In this document: positions 16,826 to 26,093 of the stretch, piece by piece
Layout: each line of letters opens with the position of its first letter
Numbering within the stretch: position 1 is the stretch's first letter
Origin: JACPDI01 sp035463475
GTDB taxonomy: Bacteria; Acidobacteriota; Vicinamibacteria; Vicinamibacterales; 2-12-FULL-66-21
Length of the DNA stretch: 64,000 bases
NCBI GenBank assembly: GCA_035463475.1
Contig: DATHTE010000087.1
Coordinates: 62,001-126,000, forward strand
Reading direction: 5' to 3'
The notes under the pieces: model-generated
The model's database searches: none
The model's input: only the letters and a program-made list of their open reading frames with translations
Told to the model about the DNA's origin: nothing
Translations under genes and position numbers: made by a program

Positions 16826-19228
16826 TCACGACGTCGCGTCGAGCGAGACGCCGTCGAGCAACCGCATGGCTTCCGCTTCGAGCGCCAGCATCTTCTGTTC
16901 GAGCTGCGCGATCTCGCGCCGAAGCACTTCGAGCCGATCCTCGTGCGCGCTCATCTGGCGCATGTAACGATCGATGAGGCCGCGGCTGCTGCGTGTCGAC
17001 CCCAGCGCGCGGATGTTCTCGCGCAGGCGGGCTTGATCCTGTTCGATCGCACGGATCCCGTTCCTCCGCTGTTCGATCTCGTGCCCGAGCTGCTCGATCT
17101 CGGCACGCTTGGCGAGCACGGGTTTCAGCGCGCGCTCGACGTCCTCGGCGGCGAGCCCTCCACGCACGAGCACCCGCAGGAAGTCGTCGGTCACGTGGCC
17201 GACGGTGTACTGTGTCTCCTCCGGCCTGACGTCCGTCGCGGTGACCACCGCGCTCTTGTGCGGCTCCACCTCGATCTTCAGGCGGGACACGCCGGCGGCG
17301 CTTTCGGTCGCCGGAACACTCGCGGTCGTGCGCCAGCCCGCGCGCGCCGGGTGCTCGAGCACGACAACGCGCGGATCAGGGTTCTCGTTGCGGACGGTGT
17401 AGCTCCAACGCTCGCGCGTTTCGCGCTGCACCAGGAGCACGCCGTGCTGCGATCGCACGCGGAAGATCCGCGCCGGCTGCGGGTCCTGCTTCGCCTCGAC
17501 GGTCACGGCGGCATCGGCTGCGTACGACAGGAGCCGCCGCTCGCCGGGCTTGATCGTCTCCAGCAGACCCTCGCCCGCGAACGCGCCGTCTTCGACCACG
17601 CTGAATGTGCCGGCGTCGAGCGTGAGCGGGCTGCTGTTGGTCATCCAGACGGCGCGCACCGCGCGGCCGCCGCGAGGCGACCAGAGGGTCACCTTCTCGG
17701 CCTCGACATCGGCGCGCGCGATCGGCACGAGCGCCGACTCGTTCCGGCGGACCGTGATGGGCTCCTTGATCCGGTACTCGAACGCGTCGCCGAGCTGTTG
17801 CGCCGCGGCGGCCGCTTCGATGCCAGCTCTCGCGTCGGCGACTGCGTCCGGAGAGGGCGGGGGCGCCGCCTCCGGAAGGCCGCCCACGACGCCACCAACG
17901 ACGCCACCCCCGGTGCCACCCCCGACGCCGCCAACCCGTTCTTCGAGCCCGCGCGGCTGGGCGCGCTGGCGCGGTCGGGCGGGGGCCGCCGCAGCCGATC
18001 CCCCGCCCGTGACCGCGACCGATTCAGTCACGGCGCCCGGCCAGAGCTGCACGTCGTGCACGGTCTCCGCGCCCCGCGAGACGCCGGCCAGCAACGAGCG
18101 CCCCGCGAAACCCGCCAGCGAGACATGCAGGCGATATGTGCCCTCGGCGAGCGGCGAAAAGACGTAACCCCCGTCCGCGCCGGTCACGCTCCTGAACACT
18201 TCCTCGCCACGATCGTTCAACAGTCTCACGGTGGCGCCGGGAAGCGCGGCGCCTGACGGATCCGTGACATGGCCGCGGACGCCGGCGCCCCCTTCCCTGA
18301 GCGCGCCCTGATGCGTCTGAGGTGTGAGCAGCGCCGAGGTAGGGAGCGGAACGACCGGGCGCCGGGTGTAGACAGGCTGCGAGACGCGCTGGACGAACGA
18401 CTGGGGCGCGCCCGCGACCAGCGACAGCTCGACGCCGTTCCAGTCTTCGCCGACGGTGTTGTCCACGATCGCCCAGCCCTGCAGCAGCGGCTTGCGATTG
18501 CGCCCCGAGTCGAGCACCAGGCGGTAGTTCACCTTCCAGACCGGCACCTCGCTGATGTAGCTGACGAGCAACTGGCGACGGCCGGTCCCCTCGCTCGCGA
18601 CCGTCATGCGGCGCACGTCCCGTTCCCTCGCCGATCCGACGATGCGCAGGTACTCTTCGAGCTCGCGGCGGAGGTCCGTCTCGCCGAGCGTGACCACCAC
18701 CGAGGGCGTCAGCTCGGAGGAGCGCAGTTCGCCAGCGTCGGTCGCGAGCACGAGAAGCGTGTACTCCTCCGGCCGGTTGTCACGCACGCGCGTCATGCGG
18801 TCGAGGCTCACGAGCCGGCCGGTCGCCGCGCCGGCGGCGTTCCGCACCGACACGCGTGCGCCCCTCAGCGACACCAGCAGTTCGTGCAGCGACGTCGCCT
18901 CGCCAAGCGGGAGCCGCAGGGCCCGCAGGCGCTCTGAGATTGGCGCGACCGAGTTGAATCGGATCCCCGTCACGCGGCCGCTTCCCAGGTCCACCGCCGT
19001 CAGCGACTTCAGCGCGTCGTCGAGCTGGTTGCTGGTGAAGCTGATCGTGACCTCGTCGCTGCCGGTAATTTCGCCGACGTGCTCGAAGTAACCGATCCCG
19101 GCTTTGTAGAGAACGACGCGTTTGACGGGGAGCGGGTCGGACGTGCGGCCCGGTGGAGCCTGCTGTGCACGCGTTTGCGCGGACAGCAGGACGAAGCAGA
19201 TCAACAGACCGGCGGCGCTCGGTCGCAT
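16826..19228 (-). CDS. DUF4139-type exported protein with inserted carboxypeptidase-regulatory-like domain
   Basis: An 800-residue exported protein. It has a signal peptide (AAGLLICFVLLSAQTRAQ), a DUF4139-like beta-rich body starting VKRVVLYKAGIGYFEHVG, and a C-terminal coiled coil (about residues 700-790, ending LEQKMLALEAEAMRLLDG). In the middle, near residues 310-410, sits a carboxypeptidase-regulatory-like/beta-sandwich segment (GVRGHVTDPSGAALPGATV) followed by a Gly-rich linker. That arrangement looks like a domain insertion into the DUF4139 core, which normally lacks it. The ATG at 19228 has AGGAGG 5 nt upstream; the frame stays open further but would cross the tRNA. Probable envelope or cell-surface function; none is known. 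Confidence 0.8.
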   Translation of the reverse strand: MRPSAAGLLICFVLLSAQTRAQQAPPGRTSDPLPVKRVVLYKAGIGYFEHVGEITGSDEVTISFTSNQLDDALKSLTAVDLGSGRVTGIRFNSVAPISERLRALRLPLGEATSLHELLVSLRGARVSVRNAAGAATGRLVSLDRMTRVRDNRPEEYTLLVLATDAGELRSSELTPSVVVTLGETDLRRELEEYLRIVGSARERDVRRMTVASEGTGRRQLLVSYISEVPVWKVNYRLVLDSGRNRKPLLQGWAIVDNTVGEDWNGVELSLVAGAPQSFVQRVSQPVYTRRPVVPLPTSALLTPQTHQGALREGGAGVRGHVTDPSGAALPGATVRLLNDRGEEVFRSVTGADGGYVFSPLAEGTYRLHVSLAGFAGRSLLAGVSRGAETVHDVQLWPGAVTESVAVTGGGSAAAAPARPRQRAQPRGLEERVGGVGGGTGGGVVGGVVGGLPEAAPPPSPDAVADARAGIEAAAAAQQLGDAFEYRIKEPITVRRNESALVPIARADVEAEKVTLWSPRGGRAVRAVWMTNSSPLTLDAGTFSVVEDGAFAGEGLLETIKPGERRLLSYAADAAVTVEAKQDPQPARIFRVRSQHGVLLVQRETRERWSYTVRNENPDPRVVVLEHPARAGWRTTASVPATESAAGVSRLKIEVEPHKSAVVTATDVRPEETQYTVGHVTDDFLRVLVRGGLAAEDVERALKPVLAKRAEIEQLGHEIEQRRNGIRAIEQDQARLRENIRALGSTRSSRGLIDRYMRQMSAHEDRLEVLRREIAQLEQKMLALEAEAMRLLDGVSLDATS

Positions 19229-19303
19229 GGTGGCCTCCTGGTATTCTGCTAAGGGGCGGTGACGATAGTTTAGACGCCGGAATGCGATAATTGAACGTCG
19301 ATC

Positions 19304-19392
19304 GGAGAGGTGGCCGAGCGGTCTATGGCGGTGGTCTTGAAAACCACTGTGCCCAAAAGGCACCGGGGGTTCGAATCCCTCCCTCTCCGCCA
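19304..19392 (+). tRNA. tRNA-Ser (anticodon UGA)
   Basis: A complete class II tRNA. The acceptor stem is GGAGAGG/CCTCTCC with discriminator G and an encoded CCA at 19390-19392. The anticodon stem GTGGT/ACCAC encloses the loop CTTGAAA, with TGA at 19338-19340. A long variable arm GTGCC-CAAAA-GGCAC and a T-arm with TTCGAAT are present. TGCGATAAT just upstream (19283-19291) is a possible extended -10. Confidence 0.97.
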
Positions 19393-19611
19393 GCCTTCGC
19401 GCGCGTTCTGCACGAGCTGCGGTTGCTGCGTTTCGAAATCTGCACGAGCCCGACAGAGTGAACGCTGCCCCCTTCCTCGGCTGCGCGACGACGGTCGCGG
19501 ATCCCCCTATAGGACAACAAACGACAGACAAGTAGGACGCTCAGGCATCGTCTTCACCGGCCGGTGTTCCCAGATGATGATCCAGAGTACCGGGTGAGAT
19601 AACCTGCAGGC

Positions 19612-20133
19612 GTGGCCGTCGACCGAGTGAAAGTCCTCGTCTCCTCCTGTCTCCTCGGCGAGAAAGTCCGCTACCACGGCGGCGATGCGGCGCTCGACCA
19701 TCCCGTCCTCGAGCGCTGGCGACGCGAAGGGCGCATCGTGCCGGTGTGCCCGGAAGTCGGGGGCGGGCTCCCGACGCCACGTCCGCCGGCGGAGATCCAG
19801 GGAGGCGGCGGCGCCGACGTTCTGAGCCAGGCCGCGTTCGTCCGCCGGCGCGATGGCGTCGATGTCACCGATCAGTTCCGGCGCGGCGCGGAGGCCGCGG
19901 TTGCGCTCGCGCGCGAGCACGGCATCAGCGTCGCCGTGCTGAAGGACCTCAGCCCGTCGTGCGGCACGACGACGCTCTACGACGGCAGCTTCTCGGGCGG
20001 CCACGTGGCGGGGCAGGGGGTGACCGCCGCGGCGCTCCAACAGGCGGGTGTCCGGGTGTTCAGCGAACGGGAGCTCGACAAGGCGGACGAGGCGCTTTCG
20101 GAGGGACCGCAGCCTCGACCGCACCGGACCTGA
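19612..20133 (+). CDS. DUF523 family protein
   Basis: A 173-residue protein of the DUF523 family, small cysteine-containing proteins of unknown biochemical role. Family hallmarks are the N-terminal KVLVSSCLLGEKVRYHGGD, VPVCPEVGGGLPTPRPPAEI and LKDLSPSCGTTTLYDG. The conserved cysteines (SSC, VCPE, SPSCG) suggest a metal or iron-sulfur site. The GTG at 19612 is taken as start; a GTG five codons later is an alternative. About 220 bp between the tRNA and this gene shows no other coding or structure. The permease gene begins 32 bp downstream and may be co-transcribed. Confidence 0.9.
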   Translation: MAVDRVKVLVSSCLLGEKVRYHGGDAALDHPVLERWRREGRIVPVCPEVGGGLPTPRPPAEIQGGGGADVLSQAAFVRRRDGVDVTDQFRRGAEAAVALAREHGISVAVLKDLSPSCGTTTLYDGSFSGGHVAGQGVTAAALQQAGVRVFSERELDKADEALSEGPQPRPHRT

Positions 20134-20165
20134 AAGCCGCGTATCTTGCTAGACTGTTCGTTTTC

Positions 20166-22103
20166 ATGCAGCTCGCTCCGTCACCGCGGGCAATGCAGCG
20201 CCTGAAGGCCTGGCTGTACGGGGAAATCCGGAGCCCTGCGGGCCCCTACGCGAAGCCCGAGCGCACGCATCCGTGGTGGCAGGTGATGTGCCTGACCGGA
20301 GTCGATTACTTCTCGACTCTGGGATATCAGCCGGGTATCGCTTTCCTCGCCGCCGGGCTCCTCGCTCCTTCCGCGACCCTCGTCCTCATCCTGCTCACGC
20401 TGTTGTGCGCGCTCCCGGTCTATCGGCGCGTCGCGGAGGCGAGCCCGCATGGCCAGGGCAGCATCTCGATGCTGGAAGAGCTGCTGCCGCGCTGGCGCGG
20501 GAAGGCGTTCGTCCTCTGCCTGCTCGGTTTCGCCGTCACGGACTTCATCATCACGATAACGCTGTCGGCCGCGGACGCGACGGCGCACATCACCGAGAAT
20601 CCGTTCTTTCCACCGATCTTCGACCATCGCCTCGGCGTCACCATGATGCTGCTCCTGGGCCTCGGATCCGTGTTCCTGAAGGGGTTCAAGGAGGCGATCG
20701 GCGTGGCGATCGGCATCGTGGCGACGTACCTGCTGCTCAACGTCGTCGTGATTGCCGTGAGCCTGGAGCACATCTGGGCCACGCCGGAGGTGTTGACGAA
20801 CTGGAAGAACGCGCTGTCCGCAACCCACAGCAACCCGTTCTCAATGATCGGCGTGTCACTCCTGCTCTTCCCCAAGCTCGCGCTGGGGCTTTCCGGGTTC
20901 GAGACGGGGGTGATGGTCATGCCGCTCGTGGACGGCCACGACCAGGGCGGGCAGGGGCGCACGGAAGAGGCGGTCGTGCGCGCGCGGATCCGGAACACGA
21001 AGAGGCTGTTGAGCACGGCCGCTACGATCATGACCGTGCTGCTGCTCGGCAGCAGCATCGTGACCACGGTCCTCATCCCGCCGTCCGCCTTCCAGGAGGG
21101 GGGCCCGGCGAACGGGCGCGCCATCGCGTACCTCGCGCACGAGTATCTCGGGGAGTTCTTCGGAACGGTCTATGACCTCAGCACGATCACGATTCTCTGG
21201 TTCGCCGGTGCGTCGGCGATGACGGGGCTGCTGAACCTGGTGCCGCGCTACCTGCCCCGCTACGGGATGGCGCCGGAGTGGGCAAGGGCGCGCCGGCCGC
21301 TCGTGCTGATCATCACGCTGATCGCGTGCCTCGTGACCTGGCTGTTCGACGCGGACGTGGAAGCGCAGGGAGGGGCCTACGCCACCGGCGTCCTCGTCCT
21401 GATGACCTCGGCCGCGTTCGCGGTCATGCTGAACGCCTGGCGGCACCGTCACCGGCAATACGTCTATGTCGCGACGACGCTCGTCTTCACCTACACGACC
21501 GTCGCGAACATCATCGAGCGCCCCGAAGGCATCAAGATTGCGACCTGGTTCATCGTCTCGATCATCTTCACGTCGTTGGTGTCGCGCGTCTGGCGCTCGA
21601 CCGAGCTTCGCATCTACGGGGTCGTCGCCGACGGCGCCGCGCAGCGGCTCATCGACGACGTCGCGCACCGGGGCCAGATCCGCATCATCGCGAACCGCCC
21701 GGACACGGGCGAGGCGAAGGAATACGAGGCCAAGCTCCGCGAAGCGCGCCAGTCGCACCATCTGGCGACGGACATGCCAGTGCTGTTCCTGGAGGTGCGG
21801 CCCGGCGACGCATCAGAGTTCAGCAACACGCTCGCCATCGAGGGACACGACGTCCACGGGTACCGCGTGCTCCGGTGCACGAGCCCCGCGGTCCCGAACG
21901 CCATCGCCGCGCTCCTGCTCTACATTCGCGACCGCACGGGGCTGCTCCCGCACGCGTATTTCGGCTGGACGGAGGGGAACCCGATCGCGTACCTGCTGAA
22001 GTTCCTCGCATTCGGCGAGGGTGACACCGCGCCGGTCGCGCGCGAGGTCCTGCGGCAGGTTGAACCGGACCCGTTGCGCCGCCCGCGCATTCACCTCGGA
22101 TAG
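20166..22103 (+). CDS. APC-superfamily permease
   Basis: A 645-residue inner-membrane transporter. The N-terminus (HPWWQVMCLTGVDYFSTLGYQPG) and about twelve hydrophobic segments between residues 35 and 470 fit the amino acid-polyamine-organocation superfamily. KLALGLSGFETGVMVMPLV is the unwound transmembrane region typical of such carriers. The last 170 residues form a soluble C-terminal domain (RIYGVVADGAAQRLIDDVA onward), unusual for simple amino-acid permeases. The substrate cannot be read from the sequence; an amino acid or a cation such as potassium is possible. The ATG at 20166 follows a poorly defined ribosome site. It converges on the CNNM-type gene with only five bases between stops. 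Confidence 0.82.
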   Translation: MQLAPSPRAMQRLKAWLYGEIRSPAGPYAKPERTHPWWQVMCLTGVDYFSTLGYQPGIAFLAAGLLAPSATLVLILLTLLCALPVYRRVAEASPHGQGSISMLEELLPRWRGKAFVLCLLGFAVTDFIITITLSAADATAHITENPFFPPIFDHRLGVTMMLLLGLGSVFLKGFKEAIGVAIGIVATYLLLNVVVIAVSLEHIWATPEVLTNWKNALSATHSNPFSMIGVSLLLFPKLALGLSGFETGVMVMPLVDGHDQGGQGRTEEAVVRARIRNTKRLLSTAATIMTVLLLGSSIVTTVLIPPSAFQEGGPANGRAIAYLAHEYLGEFFGTVYDLSTITILWFAGASAMTGLLNLVPRYLPRYGMAPEWARARRPLVLIITLIACLVTWLFDADVEAQGGAYATGVLVLMTSAAFAVMLNAWRHRHRQYVYVATTLVFTYTTVANIIERPEGIKIATWFIVSIIFTSLVSRVWRSTELRIYGVVADGAAQRLIDDVAHRGQIRIIANRPDTGEAKEYEAKLREARQSHHLATDMPVLFLEVRPGDASEFSNTLAIEGHDVHGYRVLRCTSPAVPNAIAALLLYIRDRTGLLPHAYFGWTEGNPIAYLLKFLAFGEGDTAPVAREVLRQVEPDPLRRPRIHLG

Positions 22104-22108
22104 GCCGG

Positions 22109-23419
22109 CTAGGTCTCCGGGATCACCTCGGCGATCGCTTCCTTGACGCCGCGCCCGCGCACCGCCGTGACGGTGAGCCGCAGGCGCCCGAACTCCACCA
22201 CGTCGCCGGTGCGCGGCGGGCGGCCGAGGAGCATCAGGACGAGCCCGCTGATGCTTTCGACGTCCCCCTGCTCGAGATCGAGATCGAAACGCTCGCCGAC
22301 CTCGTTGACACGGACGGTGCCCAGCACGCGGAGGCGTCCAGCGCTCTCTTCGCGGATGTCCGGCACGTGGGTCACGCTCTCGTCGATCTCGCCGATCACT
22401 TCCTCGAACAGATCCGCCACCGTGATCGTCCCTGCGGTGCCGCCGTGCTCGTCGATGACCAGGGCCATCTGCGCCCCTTCCCGCTCGATCGCCGCGAGCA
22501 CGTCGTCGAGCAGCGCGGTCTCAGGCACGACGGGCAGCGGGCGTACGGAGAGCGAGGAGACGGACAGGCCGTTCATCAGGCCAAGGAGCACGTCCTTGAT
22601 GTGGATCATGCCGACGACGTGATCGAGATCCTGCTCGTACACCGGATACCGCGTGTGGGGCGACGCCTTGACGATGTCGCGGAGCTCGACGGGCCCGGCG
22701 TCAGCCGGGATGCCGACGACGCTGACGCGCGGCACCATCGCGCCGGCGGCCGTCAAGTCGCCGAACTCGAACAACTCGAGGAGCATCCGGCCGGACTCGC
22801 CGCGGATCGCCCCCTTCTCCTCGCTCTCCTCGACGATCAGCTGCAGTTCCTCCGGCGTGTAGTACTGCTCCTGGGTGGCCTGCTGCCTGCGGACACCGAC
22901 GACCCGCAGCAGCGCATTGCCGAACGAGTTGAGCGCGATGACCACCGGGAGTACCAGGAACTGGATCCACCGCATCAGCGGCGTGATCCACAACGACGAG
23001 CGTTCCGCGTACTGGAGCGCGATCGACTTCGGCACCATCTCGCCCAGGACGATGTGCAGATACGTGAGGAGCCCGACGGCGGCGGTGCTCGCGATCGCGT
23101 GCGCCCCGACCCAGCGCCCGACGCCCAGCCATTCGAGCCGGTGCGCGAGCCGCTCGGCGAGGGCGTGCTCGCCGTACATCCCCAGCCCGAGGCTCGCAAC
23201 CGTGATGCCGAGCTGCGCGGTGGCAATGAACCGGTCTTGCTGGCGCGGGTTGCGGAGGATGCGCAGCACCGCGCGCGCGGTGACGCTGCCCCGGGCCGCC
23301 AGCCGCTCGATCGCGAGGCGCGGCGCGCCCACGATGGCGAACTCCGCGGCGACGAAGAGGCCATTGAGCACCACGAGCCCGAGCACGATCACGTACGGCC
23401 AAAAGTCAGGGACTTCCAT
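22109..23419 (-). CDS. CNNM/CorC (HlyC) family membrane protein, full length
   Basis: A 436-residue inner-membrane protein of the hemolysin/CorC/CNNM family, proposed to take part in Mg2+/Co2+ transport or homeostasis. Layout: a DUF21 membrane domain with helices from residue 8 (VIVLGLVVLNGLFVAAEFAI) to about 150, a CBS pair around residues 210-335 (HTRYPVYEQDLDHVVGMIHI, VIDEHGGTAGTITVADLFEE) and a C-terminal CorC_HlyC domain (ISGLVLMLLGRPPRTGDVVE). All parts are present. Its start overlaps the end of a second, shorter paralogue by 14 bases, so the two are translated as a pair. Confidence 0.92.
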   Translation of the reverse strand: MEVPDFWPYVIVLGLVVLNGLFVAAEFAIVGAPRLAIERLAARGSVTARAVLRILRNPRQQDRFIATAQLGITVASLGLGMYGEHALAERLAHRLEWLGVGRWVGAHAIASTAAVGLLTYLHIVLGEMVPKSIALQYAERSSLWITPLMRWIQFLVLPVVIALNSFGNALLRVVGVRRQQATQEQYYTPEELQLIVEESEEKGAIRGESGRMLLELFEFGDLTAAGAMVPRVSVVGIPADAGPVELRDIVKASPHTRYPVYEQDLDHVVGMIHIKDVLLGLMNGLSVSSLSVRPLPVVPETALLDDVLAAIEREGAQMALVIDEHGGTAGTITVADLFEEVIGEIDESVTHVPDIREESAGRLRVLGTVRVNEVGERFDLDLEQGDVESISGLVLMLLGRPPRTGDVVEFGRLRLTVTAVRGRGVKEAIAEVIPET

Positions 23420-24437
23420 GGGGCTTCAACAGATCTTCGAGCACATCCTCCAGCGTCACCAGGCCCGACGTCCGTCCTGCCGCATCGACGACGAGCGCCT
23501 GATGCGCGCGCTGCTCGCGCATGAACGCAAGGAGGCGATCGGCGGCCATCTCTTCCCGCACGCGCGCAATCGGACGCAGCAGCGACTCGGTCCGGCCGGC
23601 CGCGCCCTCCGCGATGTAGTGCACGACCACGTCGCGCGTCCGAATCATCCCGATCACGTTGTCCAGGGTCTCGCGATACACCGGCAGCCGGGTATAGGGG
23701 GATTGGGTCACCTCCTGGAGCACCTGGTGGAACGACAGGTCGGCGCTGAGCGCGGCCAGCCGCGCTCGCGGGATCATGAGCTGCTTCGCCGTGCGGAGGC
23801 CGAGACGCAGCGCGCGATGCAGCCGGACCTGTTCGTCCGGCTCCAGCAGCCCGCCATCCCGGCTCTCCGCGATGAGCAGTTCGATCTCCTCAGGGGAGTG
23901 AATGTGGCGGTGCCCGGCGTTCCGGATGCCGAACAGCCGGAGCAGGAGGATGCCGCTGCCGTTCAGGAGCACGATAAACGGCTGAAAGACCCGCAACGAC
24001 CAGCGCATGGGGACGGAGGTCCAGAGCGCCACGCCGGTCGGATACTGCAGGGCGAGCGACTTCGGCATCAACTCGCCGAGCACGACGCCCAGGGCGGTGA
24101 GCGAGACGAGCACCGTCGCGGCCGCGGTGGACTCGCCGGCCTCGGGATCGACCCCGAGCGTCACGAGCCAGGGGGCGACGACGCCCGATAGGCGCGCCTG
24201 GCCGTACGCCCCGAGGACCAGGCTGCCCAGCGTGATGCCGATCTGCGAGGCTGCGATGTAGCGATCCAGCTCGCGCGGGTCCTCGATGAGCGGAAGGAGG
24301 CGCGCGGCCAGCACGTTGCCGTCTTCCGAGAGCCGGCGCAGGCGCGAGCGCCGGACGCTGACGGCGGCGAACTCGGCCGCGACGTAAAGCGCCGTGACGA
24401 GGATCAGCGCAAAGATGACCGCCCAGGTCACGAGCAT
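23406..24437 (-). CDS. CNNM-family membrane protein lacking the CorC_HlyC domain
   Basis: Upstream partner of the preceding gene, 343 residues. It has the DUF21 membrane domain (WAVIFALILVTALYVAAEFAA) and a CBS pair (PYTRLPVYRETLDNVIGMIR, LVVDAAGRTSGLVTLEDVLE). It ends directly after the second CBS, so the C-terminal CorC_HlyC domain seen in its neighbour is missing. The 14-bp overlap and same order suggest tandem duplication followed by loss of one domain, and perhaps a heteromeric complex. The ATG at 24437 has AAGGA immediately before it; a GTG at 24431 would have better spacing and is a good alternative start. It is divergent from the sugar dehydrogenase gene. Confidence 0.9.
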   Translation of the reverse strand: MLVTWAVIFALILVTALYVAAEFAAVSVRRSRLRRLSEDGNVLAARLLPLIEDPRELDRYIAASQIGITLGSLVLGAYGQARLSGVVAPWLVTLGVDPEAGESTAAATVLVSLTALGVVLGELMPKSLALQYPTGVALWTSVPMRWSLRVFQPFIVLLNGSGILLLRLFGIRNAGHRHIHSPEEIELLIAESRDGGLLEPDEQVRLHRALRLGLRTAKQLMIPRARLAALSADLSFHQVLQEVTQSPYTRLPVYRETLDNVIGMIRTRDVVVHYIAEGAAGRTESLLRPIARVREEMAADRLLAFMREQRAHQALVVDAAGRTSGLVTLEDVLEDLLKPHGSP

Positions 24438-24501
24438 TCCTTCCGAATGGTACTGCAGGCAACCGTGTTCGCATAAGATTGGAATGGGACGGAGGTTCCA
24501 C

Positions 24502-25626
24502 GTGCGAAAGTCAGTTGGTCTCACGCTCACGGCGGCCGTCGCCGTCGCGGTCATGGCGATCGTGGTCGCCCGGCAGGATTCGAAGCTGCCCCTCTCGAGC
24601 ATCAGACTGCCAGCGGGGTTCACGATCGACGTGTTCGCGACGGGGGTGGACAGCGCGAGGCAGATGGCAGTGGCGCCGTCCGGCACGCTCTTCGTCGGCT
24701 CGCGCAGCGCGGGCAACGTGTACGCGGTCGTGGACGCGAACAAGGACCACCGCGCGGATCGCGTGTACACGATCGCGTCCAGCTTGAACATGCCGAGCGG
24801 GGTCGCGTTCCGCGACGGCGCGCTCTACGTGGCAGAGGTGAGCCGCGTGATCCGCTTCGACGGCATCGAGTCGAAGCTGGAAAACCCGCCCGCGCCGGCC
24901 GTCGTCAACGATTCGCTGCCGACCGAGCGGCACCACGGATGGAAGTTCATCGCATTCGGGCCCGACGGCCTGCTCTACGTGCCGATCGGCGCGCCGTGCA
25001 ACATCTGCGAGAGCAAGGACCCGCGGTTCGCGTCGTTGACGCGCATGAAGCCGGACGGCAGCGGCTTCGAGGTGTTCGCCAGCGGCATCCGCAACAGCGT
25101 GGGATTCGACTGGCACCCGGAGACGAAGGACCTCTGGTTCACCGACAACGGGCGCGACATGCTTGGTGACGACGTGCCGCCCGACGAATTGAACCGCGCG
25201 CCGAAGCCTGGTTTGCACTTCGGATATCCGTACTGCCACGCCGGGACGATCAAGGACCCCGAGTTTGGCGACCGCCGCGCGTGCGACGAGTTCACACCGC
25301 CGGCGAGGCCGCTCGGCCCGCACGTCGCCGCGATCGGCATGCGCTTCTACACCGGCCGGATGTTCCCGGCGGAGTACCGCAACCAGGTCTTCATCGCGGA
25401 GCACGGATCCTGGAACCGCAGCATGCCGATCGGCTATCGGATCATGCTGGTCAAGGTGCAGGACGGCAAGGTCCTGAGCTACGAGCCGTTCGCCGAGGGC
25501 TGGCTCCGGAGCGCAAAGCCATGGGGACGGCCATCCGACGTGCTGGTGATGCCCGACGGCGCGCTGCTCGTGGCCGACGATTACGCCGACGTCATCTATC
25601 GCATCAGCTATCAGGGGAAGAGCTGA
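24502..25626 (+). CDS. Exported PQQ-type sugar/sorbosone dehydrogenase-like beta-propeller
   Basis: A 374-residue exported beta-propeller resembling soluble PQQ-dependent glucose/sorbosone dehydrogenases. The N-terminal hydrophobic segment (SVGLTLTAAVAVAVMAIVVA) is a signal or anchor. Family traits are LPAGFTIDVFATGVDSARQM, HHGWKFIAFGPDGLLYVPIG, ASGIRNSVGFDWHPETKDLWFTDNGRD and RPSDVLVMPDGALLVADDYA. The residues for PQQ and Ca2+ binding cannot be proved by eye. The GTG at 24502 has GGAGG 6 nt upstream and is preferred over an ATG 18 bases earlier. Periplasmic oxidation of an aldose is likely; the substrate is unknown. It is divergent from the CNNM pair. Confidence 0.85.
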   Translation: MRKSVGLTLTAAVAVAVMAIVVARQDSKLPLSSIRLPAGFTIDVFATGVDSARQMAVAPSGTLFVGSRSAGNVYAVVDANKDHRADRVYTIASSLNMPSGVAFRDGALYVAEVSRVIRFDGIESKLENPPAPAVVNDSLPTERHHGWKFIAFGPDGLLYVPIGAPCNICESKDPRFASLTRMKPDGSGFEVFASGIRNSVGFDWHPETKDLWFTDNGRDMLGDDVPPDELNRAPKPGLHFGYPYCHAGTIKDPEFGDRRACDEFTPPARPLGPHVAAIGMRFYTGRMFPAEYRNQVFIAEHGSWNRSMPIGYRIMLVKVQDGKVLSYEPFAEGWLRSAKPWGRPSDVLVMPDGALLVADDYADVIYRISYQGKS

Positions 25627-25685
25627 TGCCCGCGGTCAGGTCTCAAACCCCCGTTCTCTAGGACTCGAACAACAGCGCCGGGCGT

Positions 25686-26093
25686 TCAGGGCAACAGGGT
25701 CAGCGACAGTGCCGCCGCCACCGGCCCGAAGTGACGCCGGTCGGTGGTAGCGATCCGCGGCAGTCCGAGCGTTTCCGCCAGGGCCGCAACGGCGGCATCC
25801 ACGAATCCCAGCTCCAGATCCGCGAAGCGCCTGTTCAGCTCGGCGACGCGCGAGTACGCCTCCCGGGGCAAATCGACCACCAGGTAGTAGCCACCGGCCA
25901 TCCCGTCATAGAACGTCAGCCGGCTCCGCGCGCCCAGGCGCCGACCGAGCAGGTGATCGACCTCGGCTATCACCGGGGCGGGCAGCACCAGACCGCTCTG
26001 TTCCCCCTGGATGATTCCGCGTGCCCGCGCGTGCCATTGGTCGCTGCGGTCGTAGTACGCGTAGACGATCCCGGTGTCGAGCAGGACGCTCAT
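25686..26093 (-). CDS. vapC: PIN-domain toxin (VapC-like)
   Basis: A 135-residue PIN-domain ribonuclease, the toxin of a type II toxin-antitoxin pair. The acidic active-site residues expected of the family are present: LLDTGIVYAYYD at the start, VIAEVDHLLG, GFVDAAVAALAETLG and IATTDRRHF. PIN toxins usually cut tRNA or rRNA; the target here is unknown. Its start overlaps the antitoxin stop by four bases, the usual coupling that makes antitoxin first. The 3' end faces the sugar dehydrogenase gene. Confidence 0.88.
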   Translation of the reverse strand: MSVLLDTGIVYAYYDRSDQWHARARGIIQGEQSGLVLPAPVIAEVDHLLGRRLGARSRLTFYDGMAGGYYLVVDLPREAYSRVAELNRRFADLELGFVDAAVAALAETLGLPRIATTDRRHFGPVAAALSLTLLP

